From NCBI GenBank assembly GCA_015056205.1, contig SVGS01000018.1:1-64000 (forward strand): a stretch of 64,000 nucleotides of DNA, in the 5' to 3' direction. Below, piece by piece: positions 6,994 to 15,803 of the stretch. The position numbers were made by a program, and so were the translations under genes. The notes beneath the pieces are model-generated. The model was given only the letters and a program-made list of their open reading frames with translations, was not told the origin of the DNA and did not search any database. The DNA is from Clostridiales bacterium (GTDB lineage Bacteria > Bacillota > Clostridia > Christensenellales > Aristaeellaceae). The first letter of the stretch is position 1. Each line of letters opens with the position of its first letter.

Positions 6994-7192
6994 ACCTTTT
7001 CCAAGTTGTCATTAGGGCAAAAAACGGCCTCATGTCTAACAATTTTTTCTTTATCTAATTTTCCCAGCTTGAAACAGCATTTCATAATTTTTTATTAAAT
7101 TCGTTTTTTCCTCTTCAAGATGGCATACGCTCTTCCATTGATCTTTATCATGCTCGACCAATGTGCCCGAAGGATGACCGCAGGAGACCTTT

Positions 7193-7227
7193 CTTAAAAG
7201 GCCCCTGATCTATTGCAGATCAGGGGC
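7193..7227 (-). terminator. Terminator of the DUF308 gene
   Basis: An 11-bp perfect stem (GCCCCTGATCT with AGATCAGGGGC) followed on the minus strand by CTTTTAAG. Confidence 0.75.
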
Positions 7228-7270
7228 TCTGAATTGCGAAATATGCTGAGTGAATGAGGGGAACCTGTGA

Positions 7271-7783
7271 TTAATCATCCCCGGCGCCCATCATACCGAG
7301 CGTCATCATACTGAGGCCTCTGGAGACGAAGAAGAAGGTAAGCATCATGCTCAGGGCAACCACAGAGACCGTCGGGTTGATGAAGGCGAAGATACCCAGG
7401 ATGGCTGACAGGATACCGGTGATCAGCTCAAGCACCCAGGCCCGGTTCTCATCCTTAAACTGAATGGAAAGAACAATCTGGAGAATGCCCTGAACCAGGA
7501 AATCAGCAGCGAGCAGGTAAAGAATGACAGTGCTCAGCGCCAGGTTTCCGCCGGGGGTCACGACCGAAATGATACCGATGACGATCGACAGGATACCCAT
7601 AATCCAGACCAGGAAATGCTCTTTCTTCGTGATCGCGCGGACGAGGGTGGCAATACCATAGACCAGCAGCAGGATACCGACCATGTAACCGGTGGCCAGC
7701 AGGTTCAGAAGAGCGGGGCTGAACAGGAAGGAGAATCCGGCGATGACCATCAGAATGCCGAGAATGAAGAATAGAACCGACAT
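7271..7783 (-). CDS. DUF308 (HdeD-like) membrane protein
   Basis: A 170-residue, very hydrophobic protein with about six membrane segments in paired hairpins, such as LFFILGILMVIAGFSFLF and MGILSIVIGIISVVTPG. The repeated 'GI..I..GI....P' pattern is that of the DUF308 family, whose best-known member is E. coli HdeD (acid-stress associated). The start ATG at 7783 has GGAGG seven bases upstream. A longer in-frame extension to 7870 lacks a ribosome site. It is transcribed alone toward the tRNA with its own terminator. Its precise role is unknown. Confidence 0.85.
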   Translation of the reverse strand: MSVLFFILGILMVIAGFSFLFSPALLNLLATGYMVGILLLVYGIATLVRAITKKEHFLVWIMGILSIVIGIISVVTPGGNLALSTVILYLLAADFLVQGILQIVLSIQFKDENRAWVLELITGILSAILGIFAFINPTVSVVALSMMLTFFFVSRGLSMMTLGMMGAGDD

Positions 7784-7983
7784 GTTGCTTTCCTCCGTTT
7801 CAATTCTGGAAATTATACCTGTGTTTCGGGATGCTGTATAAACATGCCCGGAATGAACGTATTCTAACATAGAACAAGAAAAGTTACAAGAGCAGAAAGA
7901 TAAAAAACTGAAAAATGACTATGCAAAATAACCAGGAGGCGGAACGGAGATGACACGCGAAAAGGAAGGGAGAGAAGAGAGCA

Positions 7984-8012
7984 GAAAAGGCCGCGGCGGA
8001 AAGCCGCGGCCT
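7984..8012 (-). terminator. Terminator of the MATE gene
   Basis: AGGCCGCGGC and GCCGCGGCCT form a perfect 10-bp stem. The minus strand continues TTTTCTGC. Confidence 0.75.
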
Positions 8013-8045
8013 GAGAACCGGAATGACTGCTTCGTCTGACCGGCC

Positions 8046-9431
8046 TCAGGCGTACTGATACTTTTTCCGATATCTCTTGAGGAACCAGAGGGTCATGAGG
8101 GTCGCCAGCAGTTCGGAGAAGACGACGGAATACCATACGCCGTAGAAAGCCGCTTCGTAGCTGGAGCCGAAGACATGGAAGAAGATGACCGGGACGATGA
8201 CGATGGTCGCCAGGTTGAAGACCAGCGTCCGCACGATCGAGATGATTCCGGAAACCTTGCCGTTGTTAAAGGCCGTAAAGAGGCCGGAACCGAAGGTCGG
8301 GATCCCCTTGAAGAGGAAGGAGAGCGTGAAGATCGAGAGACCGTCGACCGTGATCTGCTGGAGCGTTGCGTCCCCATGGGAGAAGGCGCTGGCCAGCGGA
8401 TTCGAGAGAAGCTCGATCACGACGGTGGAGACAACGCTGAAGATAATGACGATCGTCATGCTCTTCTTATACAGATTCTTCAGGTTGTCCGTATTGCCGG
8501 CCCCGAAGTTATACGAGATCAGCGGGGAAACACCGAGCACGAAGCCGGAAGCGATGGCAGTGAAAATCGAGTTGACATAACCGACCGTACCGTAGGCGGC
8601 AACGCCCATATCGCCGATCATATAGAGGAAAAGACTGTTGTAAACGACGTTGATGAGGGAACCCGAGATATTGGTGAAGAATTCGGAGGAACCGTTTCCG
8701 CAGGTTTTGGCCAGCGCTTTTCCATCCTTAATCGGCTTGCCGAGGCGCAGAAGGCTTGTGTTTTTGCGGGCAAAATAGATCAGGGGAACGAAACCGCCGA
8801 TGAAAAGGCCGGCAGCGGTCGCGATGGCCGCTCCCTGAACCGCTTTAATCGGATCGCCCTTCGACAGAACGCCGACCAGAATTGCGTCGCCCACGATATT
8901 CGTCACGCCGGCCAGTACGGTGAAGACGAGGCCGAGCGTCGGCTTCTTCGCGGTCGCCAGGAAGCTCTGGCAATAGAACTGCAGCATGAAAAGCGGAATC
9001 GCCGGAATCAGAATGCGGCTGTATGCGAGGCAGTACTGCATCATATCCTCAGTCGCTCCCAGGGCTTTCAGGATCGGCTCCATCGTGAACCACAGGATCA
9101 CGGAGCAGGCCACGCCGATGCCGATCAGGACGTAGGCGATAAAGGAGAAAAGGCCGTTCGCCCGCTCCGTATCGCCTTCACCCAGGACCTTGCCGACCAG
9201 GGCGCTGCCGCCGGTACCGAACATGAAACCGATGGCCGCGACAATCATGAAGATAGGACCCACCTGGTTCAGCGCCGCAAAGGCCGCCGTTCCGCCGAAG
9301 TTGGAGACGAAAATACCGTCCACAATCGTGTAGAGCGACGCAAGCAGAACCGCGAGGATCGTCGGCAGGACATACTTGAACAGCTTGCCCAGGGTAAAGT
9401 GCTGTGTCAACGCAGTGGTGTTTTCACTCAT
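8046..9431 (-). CDS. MATE family multidrug/Na+ antiporter
   Basis: A 461-residue membrane protein with about 12 transmembrane segments in two homologous halves, the normal size for MATE transporters. Typical sequences are FKYVLPTILAVLLASLYTIV near the start, then FGTGGSALVGKVLGEGD and ASGFVLGVSPLISYNFGAGN in the equivalent position of the second half. MATE proteins export cationic compounds in exchange for Na+ or H+. The start MSENTT (ATG 9431) has AAGGGGA at good spacing. MLMSEN two codons upstream puts the ribosome site too close. The substrate cannot be told from sequence. The gene is monocistronic and divergent from the phosphatase gene. Confidence 0.9.
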   Translation of the reverse strand: MSENTTALTQHFTLGKLFKYVLPTILAVLLASLYTIVDGIFVSNFGGTAAFAALNQVGPIFMIVAAIGFMFGTGGSALVGKVLGEGDTERANGLFSFIAYVLIGIGVACSVILWFTMEPILKALGATEDMMQYCLAYSRILIPAIPLFMLQFYCQSFLATAKKPTLGLVFTVLAGVTNIVGDAILVGVLSKGDPIKAVQGAAIATAAGLFIGGFVPLIYFARKNTSLLRLGKPIKDGKALAKTCGNGSSEFFTNISGSLINVVYNSLFLYMIGDMGVAAYGTVGYVNSIFTAIASGFVLGVSPLISYNFGAGNTDNLKNLYKKSMTIVIIFSVVSTVVIELLSNPLASAFSHGDATLQQITVDGLSIFTLSFLFKGIPTFGSGLFTAFNNGKVSGIISIVRTLVFNLATIVIVPVIFFHVFGSSYEAAFYGVWYSVVFSELLATLMTLWFLKRYRKKYQYA

Positions 9432-9663
9432 AAGCATTCCCCTTACATCAGAAAATAAGATTACGAATGAGTATATCATTGATTTTTCCGGAATACAACC
9501 CAGGAATTGTAAAACAGAGCCGGTTTGTCATCCATATCCGTTTTTCTTCCGGAGAGGGAAGGGGCGGCGGAAGGGATATTCATTCTTGACCGAATCCGGC
9601 GCCCGCTGTAAAATTGACCGGTCCCTCCGCGGGACTTCCAATGAAAACAAGGAGACGGAACAC

Positions 9664-10998
9664 ATGAAAACAACCCGAATGATAACTTTTCTCCTGTGCA
9701 TTCTGCTGGCGATGGCCTGCATGACCGGAATTGTTTCCGCCGAAGGGGCTCCCGCGGCGGCCGACGGAGACATCGCGGAAAAATACACCCTCGAACAAGT
9801 GGTAATCCTGAGCCGCCACAATCTGCGTGCGCCGCTTTCCAGCAACGGATCCGTACCGAGCGAGCTGACGCCCCACTCCTGGATTCAGTGGTCGGCGGGT
9901 TCCAGCGAACTGACCCTGCTGGGCGGCATGGAAGAGACCAGCATGGGCCAGTATTTCCGCAAATGGATGGCAAGGGAAGGCCTGATTCCCGAAAACACCG
10001 TTCCCGAAGAGGGCGAGGTGCGTTTCAACGCCCGGAGCAAGCAGCGCTGCATCGCCACCGCCCGCTATTTCGCCGCGGGCATGCTGCCGACCGCCGATAT
10101 CGTGGTGGAGTATCCCGGCGACGCGAAAGGCAACGTGGACTTCATGCAGCCCGTGCTGCACTTTTACAGCGAAGACTACGCCGCGGCCGTGCGGGAGCAG
10201 GTGGCGGCTCAGCCCCGGGAAGCGGGCTTTGACACCGTCGAAGACCAGACGCGGGACGTGATCCGGCTGATCATGGACACCGTCGACATGCAGGACAGCG
10301 AAATCTACCGGAGCGGCAAGTACGGCGATCTGCTGAAGGATGGCTCCGGGTACAAGATGGAACCCGACAAGGAGCCGGACATCACCGGGTCGGTCAAGAC
10401 GGCGAATCAGGTGGCGGACGCGCTGATCCTGCAGTACTACGAGGAACCCGACGCGGTCAAAGCCGCCTTCGGCCACAAGCTGACGGAGGAGGAATGGGCG
10501 AAGATCGGCGCCTTCATGACCACGAGCCTGAGGATGAGGCACGGCGCGCCGCTAGTGGCCGCCAACATTGCCAACCCGCTGCTGCGGGAGCTGGACAGCG
10601 AACTGAAAAACGAAAAAAGGAAATTCACGTTCTTCTGCGCCCATGACGTCACCCTGCTCGGAACCCTCTCCGCGCTGGGCGTCGAGCCCTATACACTGCC
10701 CGGGAGCATTGAAACCGAAGCGCCCATCGGGGCGAAGCTGGTGTTCGAGCGTCGGCGCGACACCGCAGGCCAGGCCTGGTACCGGGTGAGCATGATCTAT
10801 CGCAGCACGGAGCAGATCCGCAGCGCTGAAATGCTGACGCCGGATAATCCGCCCCTGCGCTATGACCTGCGCTTTGCCGGCGTGGGGACGAACGAGGACG
10901 GGCTGATCTCCGAGGCCGACCTGTTTGCCCTGCTCGACCGCTCCATCGGGATCCTGGAAGAAATCGAAACCACCTACGCGCAGAAGGACGCCGCGTAA
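9664..10998 (+). CDS. Secreted histidine acid phosphatase (phytase/glucose-1-phosphatase type)
   Basis: A 444-residue protein with an N-terminal signal peptide (MKTTRMITFLLCILLAMACM..., cleavage likely after VSA). The phosphohistidine motif is SRHNLRAPL (His about residue 51; the family consensus is RHGxRxP), and the proton donor motif is CAHDVTLL near residue 325. Layout and length match branch-2 histidine acid phosphatases such as AppA and Agp, which remove phosphate from phytate or sugar phosphates outside the cytoplasm. The Gly after RH is Asn here. ATG 9664 follows AAGGAGACGG. The frame extends upstream to 9376, but that part lies over the MATE promoter and is not coding. The gene is followed by its own terminator. 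Confidence 0.88.
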   Translation: MKTTRMITFLLCILLAMACMTGIVSAEGAPAAADGDIAEKYTLEQVVILSRHNLRAPLSSNGSVPSELTPHSWIQWSAGSSELTLLGGMEETSMGQYFRKWMAREGLIPENTVPEEGEVRFNARSKQRCIATARYFAAGMLPTADIVVEYPGDAKGNVDFMQPVLHFYSEDYAAAVREQVAAQPREAGFDTVEDQTRDVIRLIMDTVDMQDSEIYRSGKYGDLLKDGSGYKMEPDKEPDITGSVKTANQVADALILQYYEEPDAVKAAFGHKLTEEEWAKIGAFMTTSLRMRHGAPLVAANIANPLLRELDSELKNEKRKFTFFCAHDVTLLGTLSALGVEPYTLPGSIETEAPIGAKLVFERRRDTAGQAWYRVSMIYRSTEQIRSAEMLTPDNPPLRYDLRFAGVGTNEDGLISEADLFALLDRSIGILEEIETTYAQKDAA

Positions 10999-11021
10999 AA
11001 GCGGCAGCGCCTGAGGAAACG

Positions 11022-11047
11022 GCGGGAGAACATGCTCCCGCTTTTTC
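11022..11047 (+). terminator. Terminator of the acid phosphatase gene
   Basis: GCGGGAG, 6-base loop, CTCCCGC, TTTTTCC. Confidence 0.85.
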
Positions 11048-11161
11048 CTTTGCCGGCGAACGGCTTCCGATCCCGGCGGGAAAAAACGGGAAACGGAGTG
11101 GACAGGGAAACGGGCGCGGAATATACTAAACCGGACAGGAAGGACGGAGGGGACGGCCTGG

Positions 11162-11950
11162 ATGCGACTGCTCTTTTTTGATATCGACGGAACGATTTTT
11201 GACGACAACCGCCGGCTGCCGGCCTCCGTGCTGCCGGCGATGGAAGCGGCCCGGCGGAACGGCCATCAGCTGATCATCAACACGGGGAGAACGCTCTGCA
11301 ACAGGGACCGCCGGCTGGACGGATTTCCGCTGGACGGGTGGATTATGGGCTGCGGAACCCGGATCATCTATCACGGGGAAACGCTTACGAGCCTGGAATA
11401 TGATCCGGAGGAATCCCTGCGGCTCAGACAGATTTTTCTGGAGCTGGGAATTCCGACGGTCTGGGAATGCGATACCGCGCTGTATTTTGATCCCGCAGGG
11501 GCTTCCTGTCCGGAAATCAGCGGATTCCGGAAGTTCGCCGAAAGGGAAGAAATCTGCCGGGACCTGGCGGAGGGGGATCCGGAATTCCGGGCGGTGAAGA
11601 TGTTCTGCTTCGCAGATGAGAGACGCATCGGGACGCTGGAGGCAAAAACGGCCCGGACCGGCATGCCGTTTACGGCCATCAACCGGGGACCGGAGGCCTG
11701 GGAGATCGTTCCGGCCGGCTGCTCCAAGGGAAAGGGCATCACGGTTCTCCGGGAGAAGCTCGGGGTCGGCCGGGATCACTGCTTCGCGTTCGGGGACAGC
11801 CCGAATGATCTGACCATGTTCGAAGCCGCCGGCCACAGCATCGCGATGGGAAACGCGCCGGAGGATGTGAAGGCCGTCTGCGGCTATGTCACGGATCCGC
11901 CGGAGCGGGACGGCATCCGGAATGCCATGAAGCATTACGGACTGATCTGA
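11162..11950 (+). CDS. HAD-superfamily hydrolase, Cof/YwpJ type
   Basis: A 262-residue cytoplasmic phosphatase. Motif I is FFDIDGTIFDD (nucleophile Asp7), motif II is INTGRT, motif III is SKGKGITVL and motif IV is FGDSPNDLTMFE. A C2-type cap lies between motifs II and III. Such enzymes dephosphorylate sugar phosphates, flavin precursors or similar small molecules; the substrate is unknown. Start ATG 11162 follows GGAGGGG. It stands alone between two transcription units. Confidence 0.9.
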   Translation: MRLLFFDIDGTIFDDNRRLPASVLPAMEAARRNGHQLIINTGRTLCNRDRRLDGFPLDGWIMGCGTRIIYHGETLTSLEYDPEESLRLRQIFLELGIPTVWECDTALYFDPAGASCPEISGFRKFAEREEICRDLAEGDPEFRAVKMFCFADERRIGTLEAKTARTGMPFTAINRGPEAWEIVPAGCSKGKGITVLREKLGVGRDHCFAFGDSPNDLTMFEAAGHSIAMGNAPEDVKAVCGYVTDPPERDGIRNAMKHYGLI

Positions 11951-12065
11951 ACCGGTTCGTATTTTGTGCGTATTTCATTGTTCTTTTCCGGCATTTTTCG
12001 CTTAGTTACATGAAAAGAATGGTATGATTACATTGCTCATGCTGATTATGCGGGAGGCCGGAACC

Positions 12066-12110
12066 ATGAACGGAAAAGTGGATTCCAGAATCCGGATCCG
12101 CAGGGAATGA
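12066..12110 (+). CDS. Possible 14-codon leader peptide upstream of mtnN
   Basis: ATG 12066 follows GGGAGG with normal spacing and encodes MNGKVDSRIRIRRE before a stop. A TATGAT box lies near 12025. It could be a leader peptide or chance. There is no homology evidence. Confidence 0.25.
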   Translation: MNGKVDSRIRIRRE

Positions 12111-12150
12111 AAAGGCCGGATTCACACAGAATGAAACGAGGAGGAGCAGC

Positions 12151-12873
12151 ATGAAAAACGGGGAAGAACGAGTCGGGATCCTTACCGCGATGGAAAACGA
12201 GGTCAGGCTTCTGCTCTCGAAGGCTGAGATTGAGCGGACGGACCGCATCGGGGGAGTGAATTTTCATACCGGCACGCTGAGCGGACGGAAGGTCGTCATC
12301 GCGCAGGCGGGGATCGGCAAGGCGCTTTCCGCGGCCGGCGCCTCCACCATGCTGAATCAGTACAACGTAAAGGCGCTGATCTTTACCGGTGTCGCCGGCG
12401 GCGTCGGCGACGAGACCCGGGTTCTGGATCTGGTCATCGGCACCGAACTGGTGCAGTATGACTACGGCATCCGGAATCAGGACGGGTTTCACTGGTCGCC
12501 GCCGCTGTTCAGCAGCGACACCGGGCACTTCATCTGCGACGCGGAGCTGGCGGACATGGCGTGGAACGCGGCGGTCGGGGTCGTCGGCCCGGAGCATACG
12601 TTCCGGGGAGTGATCGCCTCCGGCGATCAGTTTGTCGCGTCCGAGTCCTTTGTCCGGGAGCTGCGGGATACTTTCGGCGCGGTGGCCTGCGAGATGGAGG
12701 GCGCCGCGGTTGCCTCCGTCTGCGAACAGTACGGGGTTCCCTTCGCGGTGATCCGCTCCATGTCGGACAAGGCGGACGGGAAGGCGCATGAAAGCATCGA
12801 AAACATGGGGGATCTGGCGGCGGATCACTGCGGCCGCGTGGTCATGAGAATGCTGGAAGAAATGAAGAAATGA
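12151..12873 (+). CDS. mtnN: 5'-methylthioadenosine/S-adenosylhomocysteine nucleosidase
   Basis: A 240-residue enzyme that hydrolyses MTA and SAH to adenine plus the thioribose product, for methionine salvage and removal of SAM by-products. The hallmark sequences are present: GILTAMENEV (catalytic Glu), QAGIGKALSAAG, FTGVAGGVG, CEMEGAAVASV for substrate binding, and IRSMSDKAD with the catalytic Asp. The length matches the Pfs/MtnN family, with a few extra N-terminal residues. ATG 12151 has GAGGAGGAG upstream. No luxS is adjacent, so a role in AI-2 synthesis cannot be judged here. Confidence 0.93.
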   Translation: MKNGEERVGILTAMENEVRLLLSKAEIERTDRIGGVNFHTGTLSGRKVVIAQAGIGKALSAAGASTMLNQYNVKALIFTGVAGGVGDETRVLDLVIGTELVQYDYGIRNQDGFHWSPPLFSSDTGHFICDAELADMAWNAAVGVVGPEHTFRGVIASGDQFVASESFVRELRDTFGAVACEMEGAAVASVCEQYGVPFAVIRSMSDKADGKAHESIENMGDLAADHCGRVVMRMLEEMKK

Positions 12874-12920
12874 GCCGCTTTTTCCGGTAAATATGGCAAA
12901 TTGGTGAATAAATTGTTTCA

Positions 12921-12949
12921 TTTACATTTCAAAATAACAATGATATAAT
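12921..12949 (+). promoter_or_regulatory. Promoter of the stator-like operon
   Basis: TTTACA (12921-12926), 17 bases, TATAAT (12944-12949), in an AT-rich gap after mtnN. Confidence 0.7.
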
Positions 12950-13010
12950 ATTGTATGCTGTACCCGTGAAGCCCTGCGGGCGATGGGGACGAGATGCAAG
13001 GAGGCAAGCT

Positions 13011-14297
13011 ATGCCGGATTTATCGAAAGTGACCGCGATCCTGCCGGATCTGGCGGATTATCTGGTTTACGGCGCGATTGCCGTAGTCACCCTGATCGGC
13101 GTATTCAAGTGTCTGTTTCCGCTGTGGAACACCACCGGCGCCCTGCGGAAGGCCATCCGGCGGCTGCAGGAGGACGCGGGGAAAAAGACCGAAAAGCCGG
13201 TATGGCAGGAATCCCGCTTTGTGGGGCGGAGACTGCGGAACAGCTGGCTGCGTTTTCTGCAGAACGCGGAGCAGCTGGACCGCAGAGGGCTGCCCACCAA
13301 TGTGGAGGACTACATCAATGACGATACCGTGACGCACGGGCCGGGGAACGCCGGGCTGGCGGAGCTGATTCCGAACCTGCTGACCTCGCTGGGCATTCTG
13401 GGGACCTTCATGGGCCTGAGCCGGGGCCTGTCCTCCCTGAACTTTTCCGACGCTTCGCAGCTGGTGGAGGGCATTCCGAACCTGCTGGGCGGCATGCGCT
13501 TTGCTTTCGGAACGTCGGTGGCGGGCATCAGCTGCAGCATCGTGTTCAACATGCTGAACCGGATTTCCCAGGGATCCAGCTACCGGGCCATCGATGATTT
13601 CGTCACCAGCTTTACGCAGCTGGCCATGTCCCGTCCGCTGGACAACGACGTGCAGATGATCATCCAGAATCAGGACCGGAACTACATGCTGCAGGGGATC
13701 AACGAAACGCTGGCGGAGCGGATGGCGGAGAACGTCGGCCGGGCGGTCAGCCAGGCGCTGACGCCGGTGGGCGACAGCATGGACCGGTTTATTATCGGGG
13801 CGACGCGCAATCAGATCGACGGGGTAAATCATATCGTCGGACGGTTCCTGGAGGAAATGGACCGGCGGATGGGCCACCAGTTCGTCAGCCTGGCCGGGGG
13901 CATGAGCGCCCTGGCGGACGCCCAGGGCCGGGCCGCCCAGCAGACGGGCGAAACCCTGGCCAACGCCGGTGAGATCGTCCGGAACGCCCGCTCCCTGCAG
14001 GAGATGAGCAGCCATATTCTGGACAAATTCGAAGCTTATATGAGCACGATCAACGAGGTGCGGATCCGGGACGCCACCTTTGAAAGCCGCTCCTCGGAGC
14101 TGATGAACCGGATGAACCAGCAGAACCGGGAGCTGGAGGGACTGCTGAACGGCCTGGCCGAAAAGATCCGGGATCTGAAAACGGAAAACAAATCGGAAGG
14201 CGATTCCCTGAAGGGGCTTCGGGATCTGACCGCGCAGATGAACGAAAGCGTCCGGGGCATTCAGCGGACGCTGAACGAACTGGCCCGGGAGGAATAA
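13011..14297 (+). CDS. MotA/TolQ/ExbB (ZorA-like) proton-channel protein
   Basis: A 428-residue protein. A first membrane segment (about 16-38), then NLLTSLGILGTFMGLSRGL and MRFAFGTSVAGISCSIVFNM, match the two pore helices of the MotA/TolQ/ExbB family. From about residue 215 it is a long helical cytoplasmic tail with coiled-coil pattern, as in ZorA of the Zorya defence system. ATG 13011 follows AAGGAGG. An upstream in-frame start at 12951 lacks a ribosome site. The MotB-like partner starts four bases after the stop. Chemotaxis or flagellar genes are absent, so this is a non-flagellar stator of unknown duty. It contributes the proton path together with the next protein. Confidence 0.75.
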   Translation: MPDLSKVTAILPDLADYLVYGAIAVVTLIGVFKCLFPLWNTTGALRKAIRRLQEDAGKKTEKPVWQESRFVGRRLRNSWLRFLQNAEQLDRRGLPTNVEDYINDDTVTHGPGNAGLAELIPNLLTSLGILGTFMGLSRGLSSLNFSDASQLVEGIPNLLGGMRFAFGTSVAGISCSIVFNMLNRISQGSSYRAIDDFVTSFTQLAMSRPLDNDVQMIIQNQDRNYMLQGINETLAERMAENVGRAVSQALTPVGDSMDRFIIGATRNQIDGVNHIVGRFLEEMDRRMGHQFVSLAGGMSALADAQGRAAQQTGETLANAGEIVRNARSLQEMSSHILDKFEAYMSTINEVRIRDATFESRSSELMNRMNQQNRELEGLLNGLAEKIRDLKTENKSEGDSLKGLRDLTAQMNESVRGIQRTLNELAREE

Positions 14298-14300
14298 AGC

Positions 14301-15323
14301 ATGGCACGGCAACGAATCCATAACCGGCGGGCCGCCAGAGGCTCATCGGGCGGCGGAGCCAGCTGGATCAGCTATTCCGACATGATGGCCGCCCTGCTGC
14401 TGATTTTTGTGCTGATTCTGTGCTACAGCCTGTATCAGTATTTCAGCATGCTGGAAACCAAGACCCGGGAGCTGGAACAGCAGCAGATTCAGCTGAATCT
14501 GGCCCAGAACGACCTGGCGGCCAAGGAGAAGGCGCTGATCATCATCCAGACGGATCTGGACTCGCTGAAGGAAACCCTGACCTCCAAGGAAGAGGAGCTG
14601 AACGCGGCCAACGTCATCCTGATCAGCCGGGAGAAGGAACTGGAGGAGCTGCAGGCCGTGCTGGCCCTGAAGCAGGCCGATCTGGACGCGGCGACCGCCA
14701 AGCTGGCCGAGCAGCAGCTGGCCCTGACCAGCCAGGCCAAACGAATCGAGGATCTGATCGGCGTGAAGGCCAACATTATCCAGGATCTTTCCGCCAGCCT
14801 GAGCAAGGCGAACATGAAAGCCACCGTCGATCCCAACAACGGCGATATCGTGCTGGACAGCGCGGTGTTCTTCGAGACTGGCAAATCCACCATCAAGGCG
14901 GAGGGCCAGGCGCTGCTGGACCGCTTTATACCGGTGTATCTGGACGTGCTGCTTCGCCCGGAATACGAGGATTATCTGGGAGAGATCATCATCGAGGGGC
15001 ATACCGATTCCTCCGGCAGCTATGACAACAACCTGAAGCTGAGCCAGGACCGGGCGCTGCAGGTTGCCCTGTACTGCCTGAATCTGAATACCCTGAGCCG
15101 GGTGCAGAAAAACAAGCTGCAGCAGATTATGACCGCCAAGGGGCGCAGCTATTCCGATCTGGTTTATGACGCGAACGGACGCGAGGACGCGGACGCTTCC
15201 CGGCGGGTGGAATTCAAATTCAGCCTGAAGGATTCGGAGATGATCGAAGAAATGAACCGGATCCTGGAGGGAGACGGCGCGCAGAACGGCGCGGATCCGG
15301 CCGGGGAGGCGGGAACAACGTGA
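14301..15323 (+). CDS. MotB/OmpA-domain stator partner with long coiled coil
   Basis: A 340-residue protein. The single membrane segment WISYSDMMAALLLIFVLILC carries the Asp (about residue 31) that in MotB and ZorB accepts protons. Residues about 50-160 form an unusually long coiled coil of E/L/Q heptads (ELEQQQIQLNLAQNDL and so on). Residues about 185-310 form an OmpA-like peptidoglycan-binding domain with EGHTDSSGSYDNNLKLSQDR. The pair with the preceding gene is a classic stator arrangement. The extended coil between membrane and cell-wall domain is longer than in flagellar MotB. The stop overlaps the start of the third gene. Confidence 0.8.
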   Translation: MARQRIHNRRAARGSSGGGASWISYSDMMAALLLIFVLILCYSLYQYFSMLETKTRELEQQQIQLNLAQNDLAAKEKALIIIQTDLDSLKETLTSKEEELNAANVILISREKELEELQAVLALKQADLDAATAKLAEQQLALTSQAKRIEDLIGVKANIIQDLSASLSKANMKATVDPNNGDIVLDSAVFFETGKSTIKAEGQALLDRFIPVYLDVLLRPEYEDYLGEIIIEGHTDSSGSYDNNLKLSQDRALQVALYCLNLNTLSRVQKNKLQQIMTAKGRSYSDLVYDANGREDADASRRVEFKFSLKDSEMIEEMNRILEGDGAQNGADPAGEAGTT

Positions 15324-15799
15324 GAGTTACGGCCATCATTCTGATCGTCCTCTGCCTGGCGGCGGTGGGGGGCCTGGGATACCTGTACATGAACTCCCGC
15401 CTGACCGTGGAGGCGGCGGGCTGCATCGCCGCGGACGCGGTGACGGAGCGGGAAACCTTTGACCGGCTGAAAGCGGAGGCGCTGGGGGAAACCCTGGCGG
15501 GGACGGTTTTTCAGCCCCCGGAGGACGCAACCGCCGAAAACAGCCTGTTCTACACCTATACGCTGCGGGTCACCAATCACACCTTTCTGAAGGCGGAGGT
15601 GATCGAGATCAGCCTCACCCCCATGAGCGGAGACTGGCTGCAGACCGGCGGGACCGAAGCCGCCGACCTGCAGCCGGGAAAAAGCACGGAGCTGACCGCG
15701 ACCCTTCTGTCCGCCAAGGGCGGCCATCAGGTGAGGGAAGCAACCGTGACGTATTATTTCTGGGGTATTCCCTTTTCCACCAAAGTGACGTGCAAATAA
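15320..15799 (+). CDS. Third gene of the stator operon, membrane-anchored, unknown
   Basis: A 159-residue protein starting with GTG 15320, overlapping the preceding stop by four bases (GTGA), which implies coupled translation. It has one N-terminal membrane anchor (AIILIVLCLAAVGGLGYLYM) and an extracytoplasmic domain with YTLRVTNHTFLKAEVIEISL, a pattern like FxLYD or other small beta-sandwich domains. I recognise no named family. It ends four bases from the convergent Sir2 gene. The tight overlap argues that it works with the stator pair at the envelope. Confidence 0.65.
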   Translation: MRVTAIILIVLCLAAVGGLGYLYMNSRLTVEAAGCIAADAVTERETFDRLKAEALGETLAGTVFQPPEDATAENSLFYTYTLRVTNHTFLKAEVIEISLTPMSGDWLQTGGTEAADLQPGKSTELTATLLSAKGGHQVREATVTYYFWGIPFSTKVTCK

Positions 15800-15803
15800 A
15801 GCC

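Larger units (their letters stand above)
6952..7270. other. Intergenic region after tRNA-Val
   Basis: It contains the tRNA terminator (6956-6993) and, on the opposite strand, the terminator of the DUF308 gene (7193-7227). The AT-rich middle has no frame that I accept. The one reverse frame of 62 codons runs through the tRNA. Confidence 0.7.

Noticed and set aside
6897-7085. Reverse frame of 62 codons covering the tRNA
   Set aside because: It ends in a translated tRNA sequence, a well-known source of false proteins.
8175-9458. Long plus-strand frame (427 codons) opposite the MATE gene
   Set aside because: Its translation is almost all Arg, Asp, Glu and Gly with no hydrophobic core; it is the complement of a GC-rich membrane-protein gene.
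13011-15799. Complete Zorya defence system
   Set aside because: Only ZorA/ZorB-like genes are present; no helicase or nuclease (ZorC, ZorD, ZorE) is near, and the third gene is unrelated to them.
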